From contig NZ_BDCD01000040.1 in NCBI RefSeq assembly GCF_001613325.1, forward strand, positions 19,688-83,687: a stretch of DNA of 64,000 nucleotides, given 5' to 3'. Position 1 is the first letter of the stretch, and each line of letters starts with the position of its first letter. Source of the DNA: Nocardia yamanashiensis NBRC 100130. Its GTDB lineage: Bacteria; Actinomycetota; Actinomycetes; Mycobacteriales; Mycobacteriaceae. Below are positions 31,801-40,935 of this stretch, in pieces. Under the pieces are notes generated by a model. It searched no databases. It saw only the letters and a list, made by a program, of their open reading frames with translations, and had not been told where the DNA came from. The position numbers and the translations under genes were made by a program.

Positions 31801-32682
31801 ATGATGGACTTGCGCATCGATGTGCAGGCGCTGGAGGGCAGCGGCACCGATCCGGATTTCATCGCGTTGAACGATCCGGCCGCGCCGGGCTCGCCGACGG
31901 AAGCCCCGCCGCTGCACGGCGGGAAGGGTCGGCTGTTGCGGGTGGCGCTGCCGCCGGTGTTGGTGCTGGGCTCGGCGGGCGGGTCGGGGGCCTCGACCAC
32001 GGCATTGGGCCTGGCGGCGGCGGTGCGCGGGGGCGATACCGGTAAGCAGGTGTGGCCTATCGCGGTCGACGCGACCGCGTGCGGGGGAGACCTCGCCAAG
32101 CGGGGCGCGGACGCGGCGGCTCCGGCAAGTTCGCTGCAAGCGTGGCTGGAATTCCCGGCGCCGTATCGCGAACGGGGAACTTCGGCGGCCGGATGCGCGG
32201 GCCGGTCGTCGTCGGGTGCTGCGGTGCTGCCCCGTACCGGGGATCCGCTGCCGGGCCGCAATTCGTTCGTGAGCGTGCATCGCGATCTGGTCGGCGCAGG
32301 CTGGCTGCCGTTCTATGACGGTGGCGCGCCGGTGAGCAATAAGAGCCTGTCGCCGCTGCTCGCGGATCCGACGGTGGCTCTGGTGATCACGGTCGCGGCC
32401 CGCGCGGACGCGGTCAACCGGTTGCAGGCCGCGCTGAAGTGGCTCGATGACAACTACGGGCAATTCCATCTGTCGGATGCGGTGCTGGTTGTGACGCAAC
32501 AGCATCCGACGCCGGTGGCTGCGGCCACCGAGCACGTGCGCAAGCACCTGGGCAAGTGGGTGCGCGCAGTAACCGAGATTCCGTTCGATCTGCATCTCGC
32601 CGAAGGCGGCCCGGTGGCGTGGCACCGGCTGAGCGGCGAGACCAGAGCCGCGTATGTGCATCTGTTGGGAGAGTTGCGATGA
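31801..32682 (+). CDS. MinD/ParA-like P-loop protein of T4SS
   Basis: 293 residues from ATG 31801 (GGGGAG upstream). After a 50-residue lead is a P-loop strand LVLGSAGGSGASTTALGLAA, the ATP-binding site of MinD/SIMIBI-type ATPases with Ser-Gly-Ala-Ser instead of GK(S/T). Later strands follow the fold (VWPIAVDAT, VALVITVAARADA, AVLVVTQQHPT). A missing lysine would weaken ATP hydrolysis. EspI-like proteins of mycobacterial secretion have similar P-loops. The stop overlaps the cutinase start (ATGA). Confidence 0.6.
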   Translation: MMDLRIDVQALEGSGTDPDFIALNDPAAPGSPTEAPPLHGGKGRLLRVALPPVLVLGSAGGSGASTTALGLAAAVRGGDTGKQVWPIAVDATACGGDLAKRGADAAAPASSLQAWLEFPAPYRERGTSAAGCAGRSSSGAAVLPRTGDPLPGRNSFVSVHRDLVGAGWLPFYDGGAPVSNKSLSPLLADPTVALVITVAARADAVNRLQAALKWLDDNYGQFHLSDAVLVVTQQHPTPVAAATEHVRKHLGKWVRAVTEIPFDLHLAEGGPVAWHRLSGETRAAYVHLLGELR

Positions 32683-34268
32683 GGAAGACGACGATCGCCC
32701 GGAGCGGGCGCGGAGTTCTGGCCACGGCGGCGGTCGCGGTCGTCGTGGTGGCCGGTGGGGCGTCGCCGGCGGCCGCCGACCCGGCGACCACCACGGCGGC
32801 CGCAGATCCGAGCGGCGATATCCCCTGCACCGCTTTGCATGTGGTGGGTTTCCAGGGGACCGGCGACAGCGGCGACAGCGCCAATCCGACCGCGGATTCG
32901 GGGTTTCTGGGCGCGTCGGTGACAGGGCCGCTGCTGCGGCAGGTCAACGGTGAGAACGGCTCGGCGGTCTCGCGGCAGCTGGTGGCCTACGCGGCGGACT
33001 TCGGTCAGAACAAGACCTATACCGAGAGCGTGACCAGCGGTATCGCTCTCGGCATCAAGGCGATTGCGACCTATGCCAATCGGTGCCCGAAAGCGATGAT
33101 CGCGATCATCGGGTATTCCCAGGGCGCGCAGATCGCCGATGAGATCGCTCGCATCATCGGTTCGGGGGAGACGAACGCGCCGATCCCGGCGAATCGGGTG
33201 GCGGGGGTGAGTCTGTTCTCTTCGCCGATCCGCACCAATGAGGCGACGACGTTCCCGGGTGCTGGGACGCGGATGTCTCCGGCGACCGCACCGGGGGTCT
33301 CACAGACGGTGCTGTCGGATCTGATGCTGGCAGCGGCGAATGCGACTGCGGGAGCGGGGATTTCCACGGCGGCTCTGGCCAAGGCGACGGGGTACGGGGC
33401 GCTCACGGGGCGCGTGGCGTCCTGGTGCGCGACCGGCGATATCGCGTGCTCGACTCCGGCGGATTCGCAGCTGGCCAAGATCATCGCGAATATCGCTGGG
33501 CAGACACACTTCTCGGGTCAGGATCCGCTGCGCACGGTCGCCGATATCGCGACCTCGCTAGGCAGTTCGATTCTCAAGACCGCGGTCGAAACTGTGAACT
33601 CGGATCTGTCCTTCTCCGGCGGCAAGTTCAGCGTCAACACCGGCAATACGAGCATCTTGGGCCGATTAGCGACCAATACCAACCCGGTGACCTCTAGCGC
33701 GTCTTCGACGGCCGACATCATCCGCTCCATCATCAAAGTGGGTGTGATGGGCTTCAACGCGGCGGTCACCTTCGGACAGAAAGTGCTGTCGAGCTCGACC
33801 ATTACCAGTCTGGTCACCACGGGGTTGACCAATCCGGCAGCGGTGCTGGTGGATCTGGGTGTGCAGCTGGGCAAGGCGGCCCTGGAGCTGGTTCCGCCGG
33901 CCACGGTGCTCAGCGGTGTGCAATACATCTTCAACCAAATCACTTCGTTGCTGTCCGACAATGTCGGACTCGTGCAGATGGCCTTGGACCTGCGGTATTG
34001 GCAATCCGGCGCCCAGCACACCTCGTACGACTCCTGGCAGGTCGGAAGCGACGGGCAGACCCCGACGGCGTTCACGGTGGCGTGGTTCGGGGCGCTGGCG
34101 ACCGCGCTGGATGCGAAGGCCAAGGCGTCGTCGACGTCCAAGCCGAGCACCACGACGACACGCGCCACAACGACTACGGCCACAACGACTCCCGCCCCGG
34201 TGACGACTACGACGGTGCGGCCGTCGACAACGTCGCCGGTGCCGACCACGGCTGTGCCGGGGCAATGA
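32679..34268 (+). CDS. secreted cutinase-family serine hydrolase
   Basis: 529 residues. Signal peptide with cleavage around Ala-Asp-Pro at 34. The cutinase core carries GYSQG (S147), CATGDIAC (D254) and QTHFSG (H277), all three catalytic residues in order. The 250 residues beyond are a helical extension with STADIIRSIIKVGVMGFNAA and end in a Thr-rich tail. Usual cutinases are about 200-220 residues, so this is a large version, like those in nocardial and mycobacterial loci. In a conjugation operon it probably acts on mycolate or other lipid esters of the cell envelope, helping the transfer channel through. Confidence 0.85.
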   Translation: MRKTTIARSGRGVLATAAVAVVVVAGGASPAAADPATTTAAADPSGDIPCTALHVVGFQGTGDSGDSANPTADSGFLGASVTGPLLRQVNGENGSAVSRQLVAYAADFGQNKTYTESVTSGIALGIKAIATYANRCPKAMIAIIGYSQGAQIADEIARIIGSGETNAPIPANRVAGVSLFSSPIRTNEATTFPGAGTRMSPATAPGVSQTVLSDLMLAAANATAGAGISTAALAKATGYGALTGRVASWCATGDIACSTPADSQLAKIIANIAGQTHFSGQDPLRTVADIATSLGSSILKTAVETVNSDLSFSGGKFSVNTGNTSILGRLATNTNPVTSSASSTADIIRSIIKVGVMGFNAAVTFGQKVLSSSTITSLVTTGLTNPAAVLVDLGVQLGKAALELVPPATVLSGVQYIFNQITSLLSDNVGLVQMALDLRYWQSGAQHTSYDSWQVGSDGQTPTAFTVAWFGALATALDAKAKASSTSKPSTTTTRATTTTATTTPAPVTTTTVRPSTTSPVPTTAVPGQ

Positions 34269-34302
34269 GCGGGGAGGTGGGTGACGGTGAGGACGGGACG
34301 CG

Positions 34303-35970
34303 ATGAGCGCGAGTGCGGCACCGGCGGTCGCTGGTGGAGCCGTACTGATGATGATGGTGACCACGATCATGATCGTGGTCTGGGACGCGGAGGATCAAGC
34401 GTCGACGGCCTGCCCGAGCGGCGGCGGTGCGTCGCTGGCGGCCGCGGTGGCTCCCTCAGCCTCGGCCGCCACCACACCGAATCCCACCACCTCCACCAAT
34501 CCCTCGTCGGCGGCCGCCGTGCCGTCGATCTCCGCGGGGAGGTCGATGCCGGTGGCTGAGGGCACGTACACGATTTCGCGCGGGTTCGGAGTGCAGCCCG
34601 ACGGCGAGGATCACAAGGGCATCGACTATGCCGCCAACGCTGGCACGCCGATCTACGCTGCTGCCGATGGCACGGTCGTCGCGGCCGGGGCTGCGTCGGG
34701 ATTCGGCGATTGGATCGTCATCGACTCGGTCGATGAGACCGGTGCGGCGTTCTCCACGGTGTACGGGCACATGTACGACAACGGCATGGTCCACGCCGAC
34801 GGTACGCCGGTGACGGTTGGCGAGAAGGTTTCCGCTGGGCAGCAGATCGCCGTGGTGGGCAGCAACGGCGAATCCAGTGGCCCGCATTTGCATTTCGAGC
34901 TGGTTCCCGGAGGTCGGTTGACCGGAGGGAAGCAAATAGACCCGATGCCGTGGCTGTCCGGAGCTGCGACCACGAGCGGCGGCGGCACAGGGGCGAACTC
35001 CGGGGGAGGCGGGACAACGCAGTCCTGCCCCTCGGGGTTCGGCACACCCGGCGGGCAACTCAAAACCGGCAAGGTACCCGCCGAACTCGAACAGTGGTAC
35101 CGCAAAGCGGGCAGCATGTGCCCGGAGATCTCCGCATCTTTGCTGGCTGCTCAAGGTGAGGCCGAGTCGGGGTTCCGCACCGATGCGGTTTCTCCGGACG
35201 GCGCCGAAGGCGTGGCCCAGTTCATGCCGGGCACCGCGAAATCCCTTGCCCCCGACGGGCAGCCGTATATCCGTGACGAGACGGGCAAGGGGTACGCCTC
35301 GGCGATGGATCCGGCCGACGCCATCATGGGCCAAGGCCGCTACATGTGCGCGCTGGCGCAGCAGATCAAGGGCTGGGAGTCAGAGGGCAAGGTGTCCGGT
35401 GACGTGGTGGCGCTGGCGGTGGCCGCCTACAACGCCGGTCCGGGCGCGGTACTCGAGTCCGGTGGGATGCCGAATCAGATTCCGCGGCATTTCACCGAGA
35501 CCCGCCCTTATGTGGAACGCATCCTCGCTGCTGAGCCGGGATTCCGGGAAGCCAGTTCGAACGGGCGGTTCGTTCCGACGCCGGGGACCGCGTTGGGCTC
35601 GCAGACGGTATCGGCGGCGCGGCAATGGATCGGGCTGCCCTATGTCTGGGGCGGTGGCGGAACGTCCGGACCGAGCAATGGCGGATTCGACTGCTCCGGA
35701 CTGACTTCGGCGGCGGTCTATGCGGCCTCGAACGGGACGGTGACGTTGCCACGCACCTCCGAGCAGCAATGGAGCGTGGGCGTGGAAGTGTCCATGGACC
35801 AGGTGCAGGCCGGTGATCTCGTGTTCTCCGAGTTCGATTCGGGCACCGGGCTTCCGGGGCATGTGGCTATCGCGACTGGGGACGGGCATGTGATCCAGGC
35901 TCCCCAGAGCGGACAGAACGTGTCCGAAGCTGCGATGCCGTCCAACGGTCGAGCGCGGCGGGTGATGTGA
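34303..35970 (+). CDS. three-domain cell-wall hydrolase: M23, SLT, NlpC/P60
   Basis: 555 residues from ATG 34303. One N-terminal membrane helix (about 9-27), then three enzyme domains. M23 metallopeptidase: DHKGIDYA (H104, D108) and HLHFE (H195, H197). Lytic transglycosylase: GEAESGF, EGVAQFMPG and ALAVAAYNAGPG. NlpC/P60: FDCSGL (C464) and GHVAIATG (H520). Each domain cuts peptidoglycan at a different bond. In Gram-positive T4SS such proteins (TcpG, VirB1-type) open the wall for the channel. Having all three in one chain is less common. Confidence 0.9.
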   Translation: MSASAAPAVAGGAVLMMMVTTIMIVVWDAEDQASTACPSGGGASLAAAVAPSASAATTPNPTTSTNPSSAAAVPSISAGRSMPVAEGTYTISRGFGVQPDGEDHKGIDYAANAGTPIYAAADGTVVAAGAASGFGDWIVIDSVDETGAAFSTVYGHMYDNGMVHADGTPVTVGEKVSAGQQIAVVGSNGESSGPHLHFELVPGGRLTGGKQIDPMPWLSGAATTSGGGTGANSGGGGTTQSCPSGFGTPGGQLKTGKVPAELEQWYRKAGSMCPEISASLLAAQGEAESGFRTDAVSPDGAEGVAQFMPGTAKSLAPDGQPYIRDETGKGYASAMDPADAIMGQGRYMCALAQQIKGWESEGKVSGDVVALAVAAYNAGPGAVLESGGMPNQIPRHFTETRPYVERILAAEPGFREASSNGRFVPTPGTALGSQTVSAARQWIGLPYVWGGGGTSGPSNGGFDCSGLTSAAVYAASNGTVTLPRTSEQQWSVGVEVSMDQVQAGDLVFSEFDSGTGLPGHVAIATGDGHVIQAPQSGQNVSEAAMPSNGRARRVM

Positions 35971-35971
35971 G

Positions 35972-36565
35972 ATGACCACTACAACAAGGCATTTCGGGAT
36001 GACGCGGCGAGCCGCGCGGCTGGTTCCCCTGTTGTTCACGGTGGGGCTTGCGGCTGCTGTGGGCGGCTGTGGTCACGAGAAAGCCTCCTTGCCAGCGAGT
36101 TCGACGACTCCGCCGCCGTGGACGACGCCGACCGCGATCACGGCCGCGGGTCCGGCAGCGGGGGACAGTCCCGAAGCGGTGGCCGCGGCGGCGATGCGCG
36201 AGCTGTACACGCTGCGTCCGACCAGCGAGGCGGCGGGCGATGCGCTCAACCGGATCCGGCCGTGGCTGAGTCCGGCGCTGCTGGCGCGACTGGGCCCGGC
36301 AGCGGCACCGGTGGCCTCGCACCAGAGTGCGCCGTCGCAGTGGGCGAGTTGGAAGGCCGGCGGCGCGCGGGTGGACGCCGCGACGCTGGTCAGCGCCGAA
36401 CGGCCGCCCAGCGAGGCACCGGGGCACGCCTCGCGCAAGGTCGGGGTGACCCAAACGGCGATCTGGCCCGACGGGCACAGCGAGGCCCTGGCCCCGTTCA
36501 CGGTGATCGTGGACCTGATTCAAGCGTCGCCCGGTTGGCGGGTCGATGACTACCGGAGCTGGTGA
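35972..36565 (+). CDS. putative lipoprotein or secreted T4SS protein
   Basis: 197 residues from ATG 35972. N-terminal membrane helix LVPLLFTVGLAAAVGG followed by Cys (lipobox-like AVGGC). The mature part is about 150 residues, with NRIRPWLSPALLARLG and ending LIQASPGWRVDDYRSW, a pattern like the extracytoplasmic domain of the VirB8 or DUF8175 kind. Located between cell-wall hydrolase and the DUF6668-like gene. Confidence 0.6.
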   Translation: MTTTTRHFGMTRRAARLVPLLFTVGLAAAVGGCGHEKASLPASSTTPPPWTTPTAITAAGPAAGDSPEAVAAAAMRELYTLRPTSEAAGDALNRIRPWLSPALLARLGPAAAPVASHQSAPSQWASWKAGGARVDAATLVSAERPPSEAPGHASRKVGVTQTAIWPDGHSEALAPFTVIVDLIQASPGWRVDDYRSW

Positions 36566-36578
36566 GGAGGTGGTGGTG

Positions 36579-37217
36579 ATGACGGATTCGACAGGGCTGG
36601 AGCCGGTTCCGATGTGGAGTCAGCCGGTACCCGGGCAGAGCGGCCGCCCGCCGCTGGTGTGGCTGGTCGGCACGCACGGCGGGGCGGGGGTGAGCTATTT
36701 GGCCACCTCGATTTCCTTCGCGGGCGATGCCGGGCAGCGCTGGCCGGGCATGATCGGCCTGGGGCGTGGGCTGGATTCCCCGCTGGTGGTGCTGGTGGCG
36801 CGCAGCCATATGCACGGCCTGGCAGCGCTGCATCGCGCGCTCCTGTCGCATATGCAGGGGGCTACACCTGCGGGGGCGCATCTGCTCGGGGCACTGACGG
36901 TGGCCGATATCGACCGGCCGCTGTCGAAGACCGCGGCCACGCGCCGCGAGACGGTCGAGTCGCTGGCGCACGATTTGGGCGCGGTGTCGTGGCGGTTGGG
37001 CTGGGTCGAGCCGTGGCGCACTCTCGAACGCCACGAGCTACCGGCGTGGAAGCCCGAACAGACCGCGGTCCGCCTCGGCGAGCGCGACGCGACCCGCGTC
37101 CCGCCGCCGCCGGTGCAGGGCTTGGCCGAGCAGATGTTCGTCACCGCGCGCACCGCAGTGACGGCGCTGCGCAAGAAACCCAGACTCGGCGACACCAGCG
37201 AGGTCGCCGCCGGATGA
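36579..37217 (+). CDS. DUF6668-like protein with degenerate P-loop
   Basis: 212 residues from ATG 36579, with AGGAGG eight bases upstream. The strand PLVWLVGTHGGAGVSYLAT reads as a P-loop relict (GTHGGAGVS, no Lys) at residues 28-46, and VLVARSHMHGLAALHRALL follows. This is like the gene at 31801, and both resemble small P-loop proteins encoded beside SCO6880-type genes (DUF6668, family name from memory). Probably an assembly factor for the secretion complex. Confidence 0.6.
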   Translation: MTDSTGLEPVPMWSQPVPGQSGRPPLVWLVGTHGGAGVSYLATSISFAGDAGQRWPGMIGLGRGLDSPLVVLVARSHMHGLAALHRALLSHMQGATPAGAHLLGALTVADIDRPLSKTAATRRETVESLAHDLGAVSWRLGWVEPWRTLERHELPAWKPEQTAVRLGERDATRVPPPPVQGLAEQMFVTARTAVTALRKKPRLGDTSEVAAG

Positions 37218-37275
37218 ATCAATCTCCTTGGAACGCAACGAATTCAACTGTCGCTCACACGGAAGGTAGAGAGCA

Positions 37276-37566
37276 ATGATCGCTCATATGGTGCTGGATT
37301 TTCTGGCACAGGATCAGAACGGGAACGTCATCAACGTCACGACGACAACCCCGCCGGGCTCGGACAAGATTCAGAAGCTGCTGGGTGTGATCTCCTGGGT
37401 TGCCTTCGCGGCGCTGATCGCGCTGACCGCGAAATCGGGTGTGACGTTCGCATCCGCCTACAGCGACGGCGCGGCGTCGCCGGGACAGAAGATCGCACCG
37501 GTTGCCTGCGGGGTCGGCGCGATCATCGTCGGCAGTGCGGCCAGCTGGATCACCTTCTTCGCGTAA
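37276..37566 (+). CDS. VirB2-like small membrane protein
   Basis: 96 residues, start ATG 37276 with GAAGGTAGAGAG upstream. Two membrane helices (LLGVISWVAFAALIALTAKS and PVACGVGAIIVGSAASWITF) separated by a short polar loop, preceded by a 40-residue lead. This TrbC/VirB2-like layout recurs before the VirB4 genes of actinobacterial conjugation operons. A second similar gene follows. Confidence 0.6.
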   Translation: MIAHMVLDFLAQDQNGNVINVTTTTPPGSDKIQKLLGVISWVAFAALIALTAKSGVTFASAYSDGAASPGQKIAPVACGVGAIIVGSAASWITFFA

Positions 37567-37570
37567 GGCG

Positions 37571-37825
37571 ATGGCGATGCTCGCTGCGGATATGCAGATA
37601 CCTCCGGCGGACGTGACCGGCCCGCTTCTTTCGCTGCTGGGCATGTTCTTGTGGCTGGTGTTCGCCGCGCTGATCGCGGCGGCGACCTGGTCGGGCGTGA
37701 AGTTCGCGCGCTTGTATGAGACGGGCGCCGGCCTCGACCGCGCCAGCACGAACCTCCTGGTGACGTGCGTGTGCAGCCTCCTCGCCTCGACCGCGTCGGC
37801 GTGGGGCGCGTTTCTGCTCCTGTGA
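37571..37825 (+). CDS. second VirB2-like small membrane protein
   Basis: 84 residues from ATG 37571 (ATG 37577 is better spaced from AAGG and may be the real start). Two helices, PLLSLLGMFLWLVFAALIAA and STNLLVTCVCSLLASTASAW. It shares the short loop and the first helix motif (W(V/L)(A/V)FAALIA) with the preceding gene, so the two are paralogues. Confidence 0.6.
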   Translation: MAMLAADMQIPPADVTGPLLSLLGMFLWLVFAALIAAATWSGVKFARLYETGAGLDRASTNLLVTCVCSLLASTASAWGAFLLL

Positions 37826-37841
37826 TCCTCCGGAGGAACTG

Positions 37842-38480
37842 ATGATTTCCAGACGATTGATCGGCGCGCTACTGGCCGGGCTGCTGCTGACCGGGGCCGC
37901 CGCCGGGTGCGGTCGACACGACGATGCCGACGGCACCGCGACGGCGCATATCGACACCAGCGCCGCGCCCGCGGCGGCGAAATGGCAGTCCTATCGGGGC
38001 GTGTATGTGCCGTTCACGCAAGCGGGGCCGGCGCAGACCGGCGGGCCGGTGCCGGTGAAGTATCAGCAGACTCCGCAGGGCGCGGTGGCTGCTGCGATGC
38101 AGGCGCAAGCGCGGCTGTCGCTGGCTCCTGATGATGCATGGAGCAAGGTGGCCAACACGTTGGTCGTGGCGGGGCCGGGCCGGGATGCGTTCGCGACCGC
38201 GCGCGTGTTCGCTTCGATCACCAGCGAGACCGATCCGGCGCAGACGGCGCAGTTCCAGGGGTTCCGGATCGAGGGGTGGACGCCGGAGGCGGTCACGGTG
38301 TGGCTGGCCACGCGGATGCCGACCGGTGAGCTTTCGGCGCAGCCGAGTCGGATGCTGTGGCGGTCGGGGGATTGGAGGCTCGAGCTTCCGGCCGGGCAGA
38401 AGGCTGACGAGCAAGGCCGGGTTCCTACCGATCCGGTCGCGCTGAACACCCTCGACGGCTACACAGAATTCCATCGCTGA
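37842..38480 (+). CDS. lipoprotein, DUF8175-like
   Basis: 212 residues from ATG 37842. Signal peptide with a lipobox (TGAAAGC, Cys at about 24). The mature part includes YRGVYVPFTQAGPAQ and TPQGAVAAAMQAQARLSLAP, an arrangement that recurs in the next protein (TPQGAALAAWQIIWRL). This shared domain suggests the DUF8175 or VirB8-like group (name from memory). Anchored outside the membrane. Confidence 0.6.
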   Translation: MISRRLIGALLAGLLLTGAAAGCGRHDDADGTATAHIDTSAAPAAAKWQSYRGVYVPFTQAGPAQTGGPVPVKYQQTPQGAVAAAMQAQARLSLAPDDAWSKVANTLVVAGPGRDAFATARVFASITSETDPAQTAQFQGFRIEGWTPEAVTVWLATRMPTGELSAQPSRMLWRSGDWRLELPAGQKADEQGRVPTDPVALNTLDGYTEFHR

Positions 38481-38505
38481 TCGAGACGAGAGAGCAGGGG
38501 AAGCC

Positions 38506-39363
38506 GTGAAAGACACCACCACTGAACAGGATTCGCAATCCGAAGGCACGGGCGAAGGGTGGATGCACAACCGCACCACGCTGATTTTGGCGATCGGTTT
38601 CGTGGTCCTGGTGCTCGTTGCCGCCGGAGGGGTGGCAGGTTCGCGGCTGCTGGGCGGTGGCGAGTCGAGTGACCGAAATCAGGCCGGAGGGAATTCGCAG
38701 ACCGCGACCACAACGACTTCGGGCGCGACACCGACCGGGTTCGCACCACCTTCCTCAGACCAATTGGGGCGGCCGGTGACAAGGCCCAACAACCTTGCAG
38801 GGCAAGCACTTCCGCAGAACCCGGTACCACACGGTGACTACAACTGCCCGGCGGCCCCGAACTGCGCTGTCGTCGATGCGCCCTCCGGGATGATGTGGCA
38901 GCAGGTGGGGCCATTCACCTTGCCGTTCTCGACCTCGGACGGCCCTGCACGGATCGACGGCCCCGTTGCCGCCGGGTACACCCGCACCCCACAGGGGGCG
39001 GCATTGGCTGCGTGGCAGATCATTTGGCGACTGGCGATGTCGCGGACCTATTACGACGCGGTCGTACCGCGGCAGGTCACGGGGACCGCGCAGGATCTCG
39101 ACTCGCTCACGCCGACCAAAGGCAATTGGGACATCTCGCAAAAACCGGCGTATTTCCTTCGGCCCTCGGCATTTCGGCTTACGAGTTGGGACGGTTCGCA
39201 CGCGATCATTCAGTACGCGGTGCCCCAAGTGGGTGGGTCCTGGTTCAGCATGCAATTCGATGCGATCTGGGTAGATGGTGACTGGAAGCTGCGGGCGCCG
39301 GGCCCGACGGAGAACAAGGTCAAAACGCCTGTCGCGTCCTTGGTGGGGTGGACGCCATGGTGA
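38506..39363 (+). CDS. membrane-anchored VirB8/DUF8175-like protein
   Basis: 285 residues from GTG 38506 (GCAGGGGAAG upstream). One N-terminal helix (TLILAIGFVVLVLVAAGGVA, about 25-44), Thr/Ser-rich linker, then the DUF8175-like domain with VGPFTLPFS, GYTRTPQGAALAAWQIIW and IQYAVP, ending near the membrane face. It follows the lipoprotein with the same domain. Overlaps the next gene by seven bases. Confidence 0.6.
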   Translation: MKDTTTEQDSQSEGTGEGWMHNRTTLILAIGFVVLVLVAAGGVAGSRLLGGGESSDRNQAGGNSQTATTTTSGATPTGFAPPSSDQLGRPVTRPNNLAGQALPQNPVPHGDYNCPAAPNCAVVDAPSGMMWQQVGPFTLPFSTSDGPARIDGPVAAGYTRTPQGAALAAWQIIWRLAMSRTYYDAVVPRQVTGTAQDLDSLTPTKGNWDISQKPAYFLRPSAFRLTSWDGSHAIIQYAVPQVGGSWFSMQFDAIWVDGDWKLRAPGPTENKVKTPVASLVGWTPW

Positions 39364-40916
39364 AACGTCTGCTGGTCATCGTCGCGGTCCTCATGGCGAT
39401 GATCGGTCTGGCCCCCGTGATCGCGATGGCGCAGCCGATCACAACGACTCCCGCATACCCGACGACCACGGCCCCGGCCGCGCCGACGACCACGGCCGCG
39501 CCGACGACCACCGAGACCGATCTGTACTCGGGGTGCCGAGACCTCAAGGACAACATCCCCATTCCTGGGCTCGACAAGGCTGCGGAATGGCTCTGCGATG
39601 GTGCGACTGCCGCGACAGATCCTTCAGGCGCGGCGAGTGAAGCTACGAAAGGCATCCTGGGCAAGGTTGCCGACGAGCTTGCTACTGGCTGGAAAAAGGG
39701 CATCGCTTTGATGTTCAGCTGGTGGTATCGCACGCCGATCACATCGTCGATCGGCACCGATGGAACATCGTCGTTCGTCGACTCGGTGCATTCGTATCTG
39801 CGGTATTTCCAAGTCGGAATCTTCGTCGTCAGCATGGGTTTGGCGCTGGTGCGGATTGCGTGGGCGCAGTCCGGGGCGCGTGATCAGCAGGTGATGGAGG
39901 CGGTGACCCTCGCCAAGCGCTCGGTACTGGTCTCGGGGACGTTGGTCGGGATGGCGGTCCTCGGGGACAACGCGATGCGGTCGGCGAGCACGTGGTTGCT
40001 CGAAGGATTGGCTGGTGGGGTCGATCCGTCTCAGGCTCTCGACCGGCTGATGAAGATCAACAGCCTGGGCGGTTACCTCGGCACCGGCTTGTTGTTCGTG
40101 TTCGCGCTGCTGGGGCTGTTCGGCGTGATTTCCCAGATGATGTTCATCCTCGTGCAGATCGCGGTGTCCAAGCTGGTGCTGGGGGTACTGCCGTTGGCGG
40201 CGGCCGCCTCGGGCACGGAAGCGGGCAAGCAGGCATATCGCAAGCTGCTGGCCTGGGTGGTGGTGTTCATCGTCTTCCCGCCGGCCACGGCGATCGTGTA
40301 CGGCACGGCTTTCGCGTTGGCGTTCGGAAGCGATGATGCGCAAGGCGCGCTGGCGGGAATGATCCTGCTGACGCTGTCGGCACTGACCCTGCCGTCTCTG
40401 GTGCGGCTGCTGGTCCCGATGGCTGGGCAGGTCGCCGGTGGCAGTGGCGCGGCCGCCCTCGGCGGCGCGGTGCTGGCCACCGGTGCAGTGCCATTGGCGC
40501 AGCAGGCAATCAGCGGGGGCGGAGGCGGAGGGGATCGCCCATCGTCGAACGGTGGCCGCTCCGATGGAGACCGGCAGCCCTCGGGTTCGATCCCGACGCC
40601 TTCGGGTTCTCAGCCGACCACGGGCGGCGGCGGAAGCCGTAGCGGTGGCGGCAGTACCCCGCCGCCGTCGGCGGGTGCGCCTGGTGCCGCGAGCGGTGGT
40701 GGCGGCACGGCGGCGGCCGGTGCAAGCGGCGCAAGCGGCGCGGGTGCTCCGGCGGCTGGTGCGGGTGCGGCCGCTGGTCCGGTGGGAATCGCGGCGGTGG
40801 CGGTGGTCCAGGGTGCGCAGAAGGTGGCAGGTAGTGCGGCCAGCAACGTCGGTTCTCCGGAGCCGCCGCCGGGTCCGACGGGCGGGCCGGTCGGCGGCCG
40901 GTCCGATGGCAACTAG
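39357..40916 (+). CDS. VirB6/TrbL-like polytopic membrane protein
   Basis: 519 residues from ATG 39357. N-terminal signal-like helix, then five or so membrane helices between 145 and 380 (for example FQVGIFVVSMGLALVRIAW, LLFVFALLGLFGVISQMMF, VVFIVFPPATAIVYGTAFAL). The last 130 residues are Gly/Ser/Pro-rich and disordered. This is the VirB6/TrbL position and layout of the conjugation channel, spanning the cytoplasmic membrane. It precedes the VirB4 genes. Confidence 0.75.
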   Translation: MVKRLLVIVAVLMAMIGLAPVIAMAQPITTTPAYPTTTAPAAPTTTAAPTTTETDLYSGCRDLKDNIPIPGLDKAAEWLCDGATAATDPSGAASEATKGILGKVADELATGWKKGIALMFSWWYRTPITSSIGTDGTSSFVDSVHSYLRYFQVGIFVVSMGLALVRIAWAQSGARDQQVMEAVTLAKRSVLVSGTLVGMAVLGDNAMRSASTWLLEGLAGGVDPSQALDRLMKINSLGGYLGTGLLFVFALLGLFGVISQMMFILVQIAVSKLVLGVLPLAAAASGTEAGKQAYRKLLAWVVVFIVFPPATAIVYGTAFALAFGSDDAQGALAGMILLTLSALTLPSLVRLLVPMAGQVAGGSGAAALGGAVLATGAVPLAQQAISGGGGGGDRPSSNGGRSDGDRQPSGSIPTPSGSQPTTGGGGSRSGGGSTPPPSAGAPGAASGGGGTAAAGASGASGAGAPAAGAGAAAGPVGIAAVAVVQGAQKVAGSAASNVGSPEPPPGPTGGPVGGRSDGN

Positions 40917-40935
40917 AGCAGAGTAGGAGTAGCCG

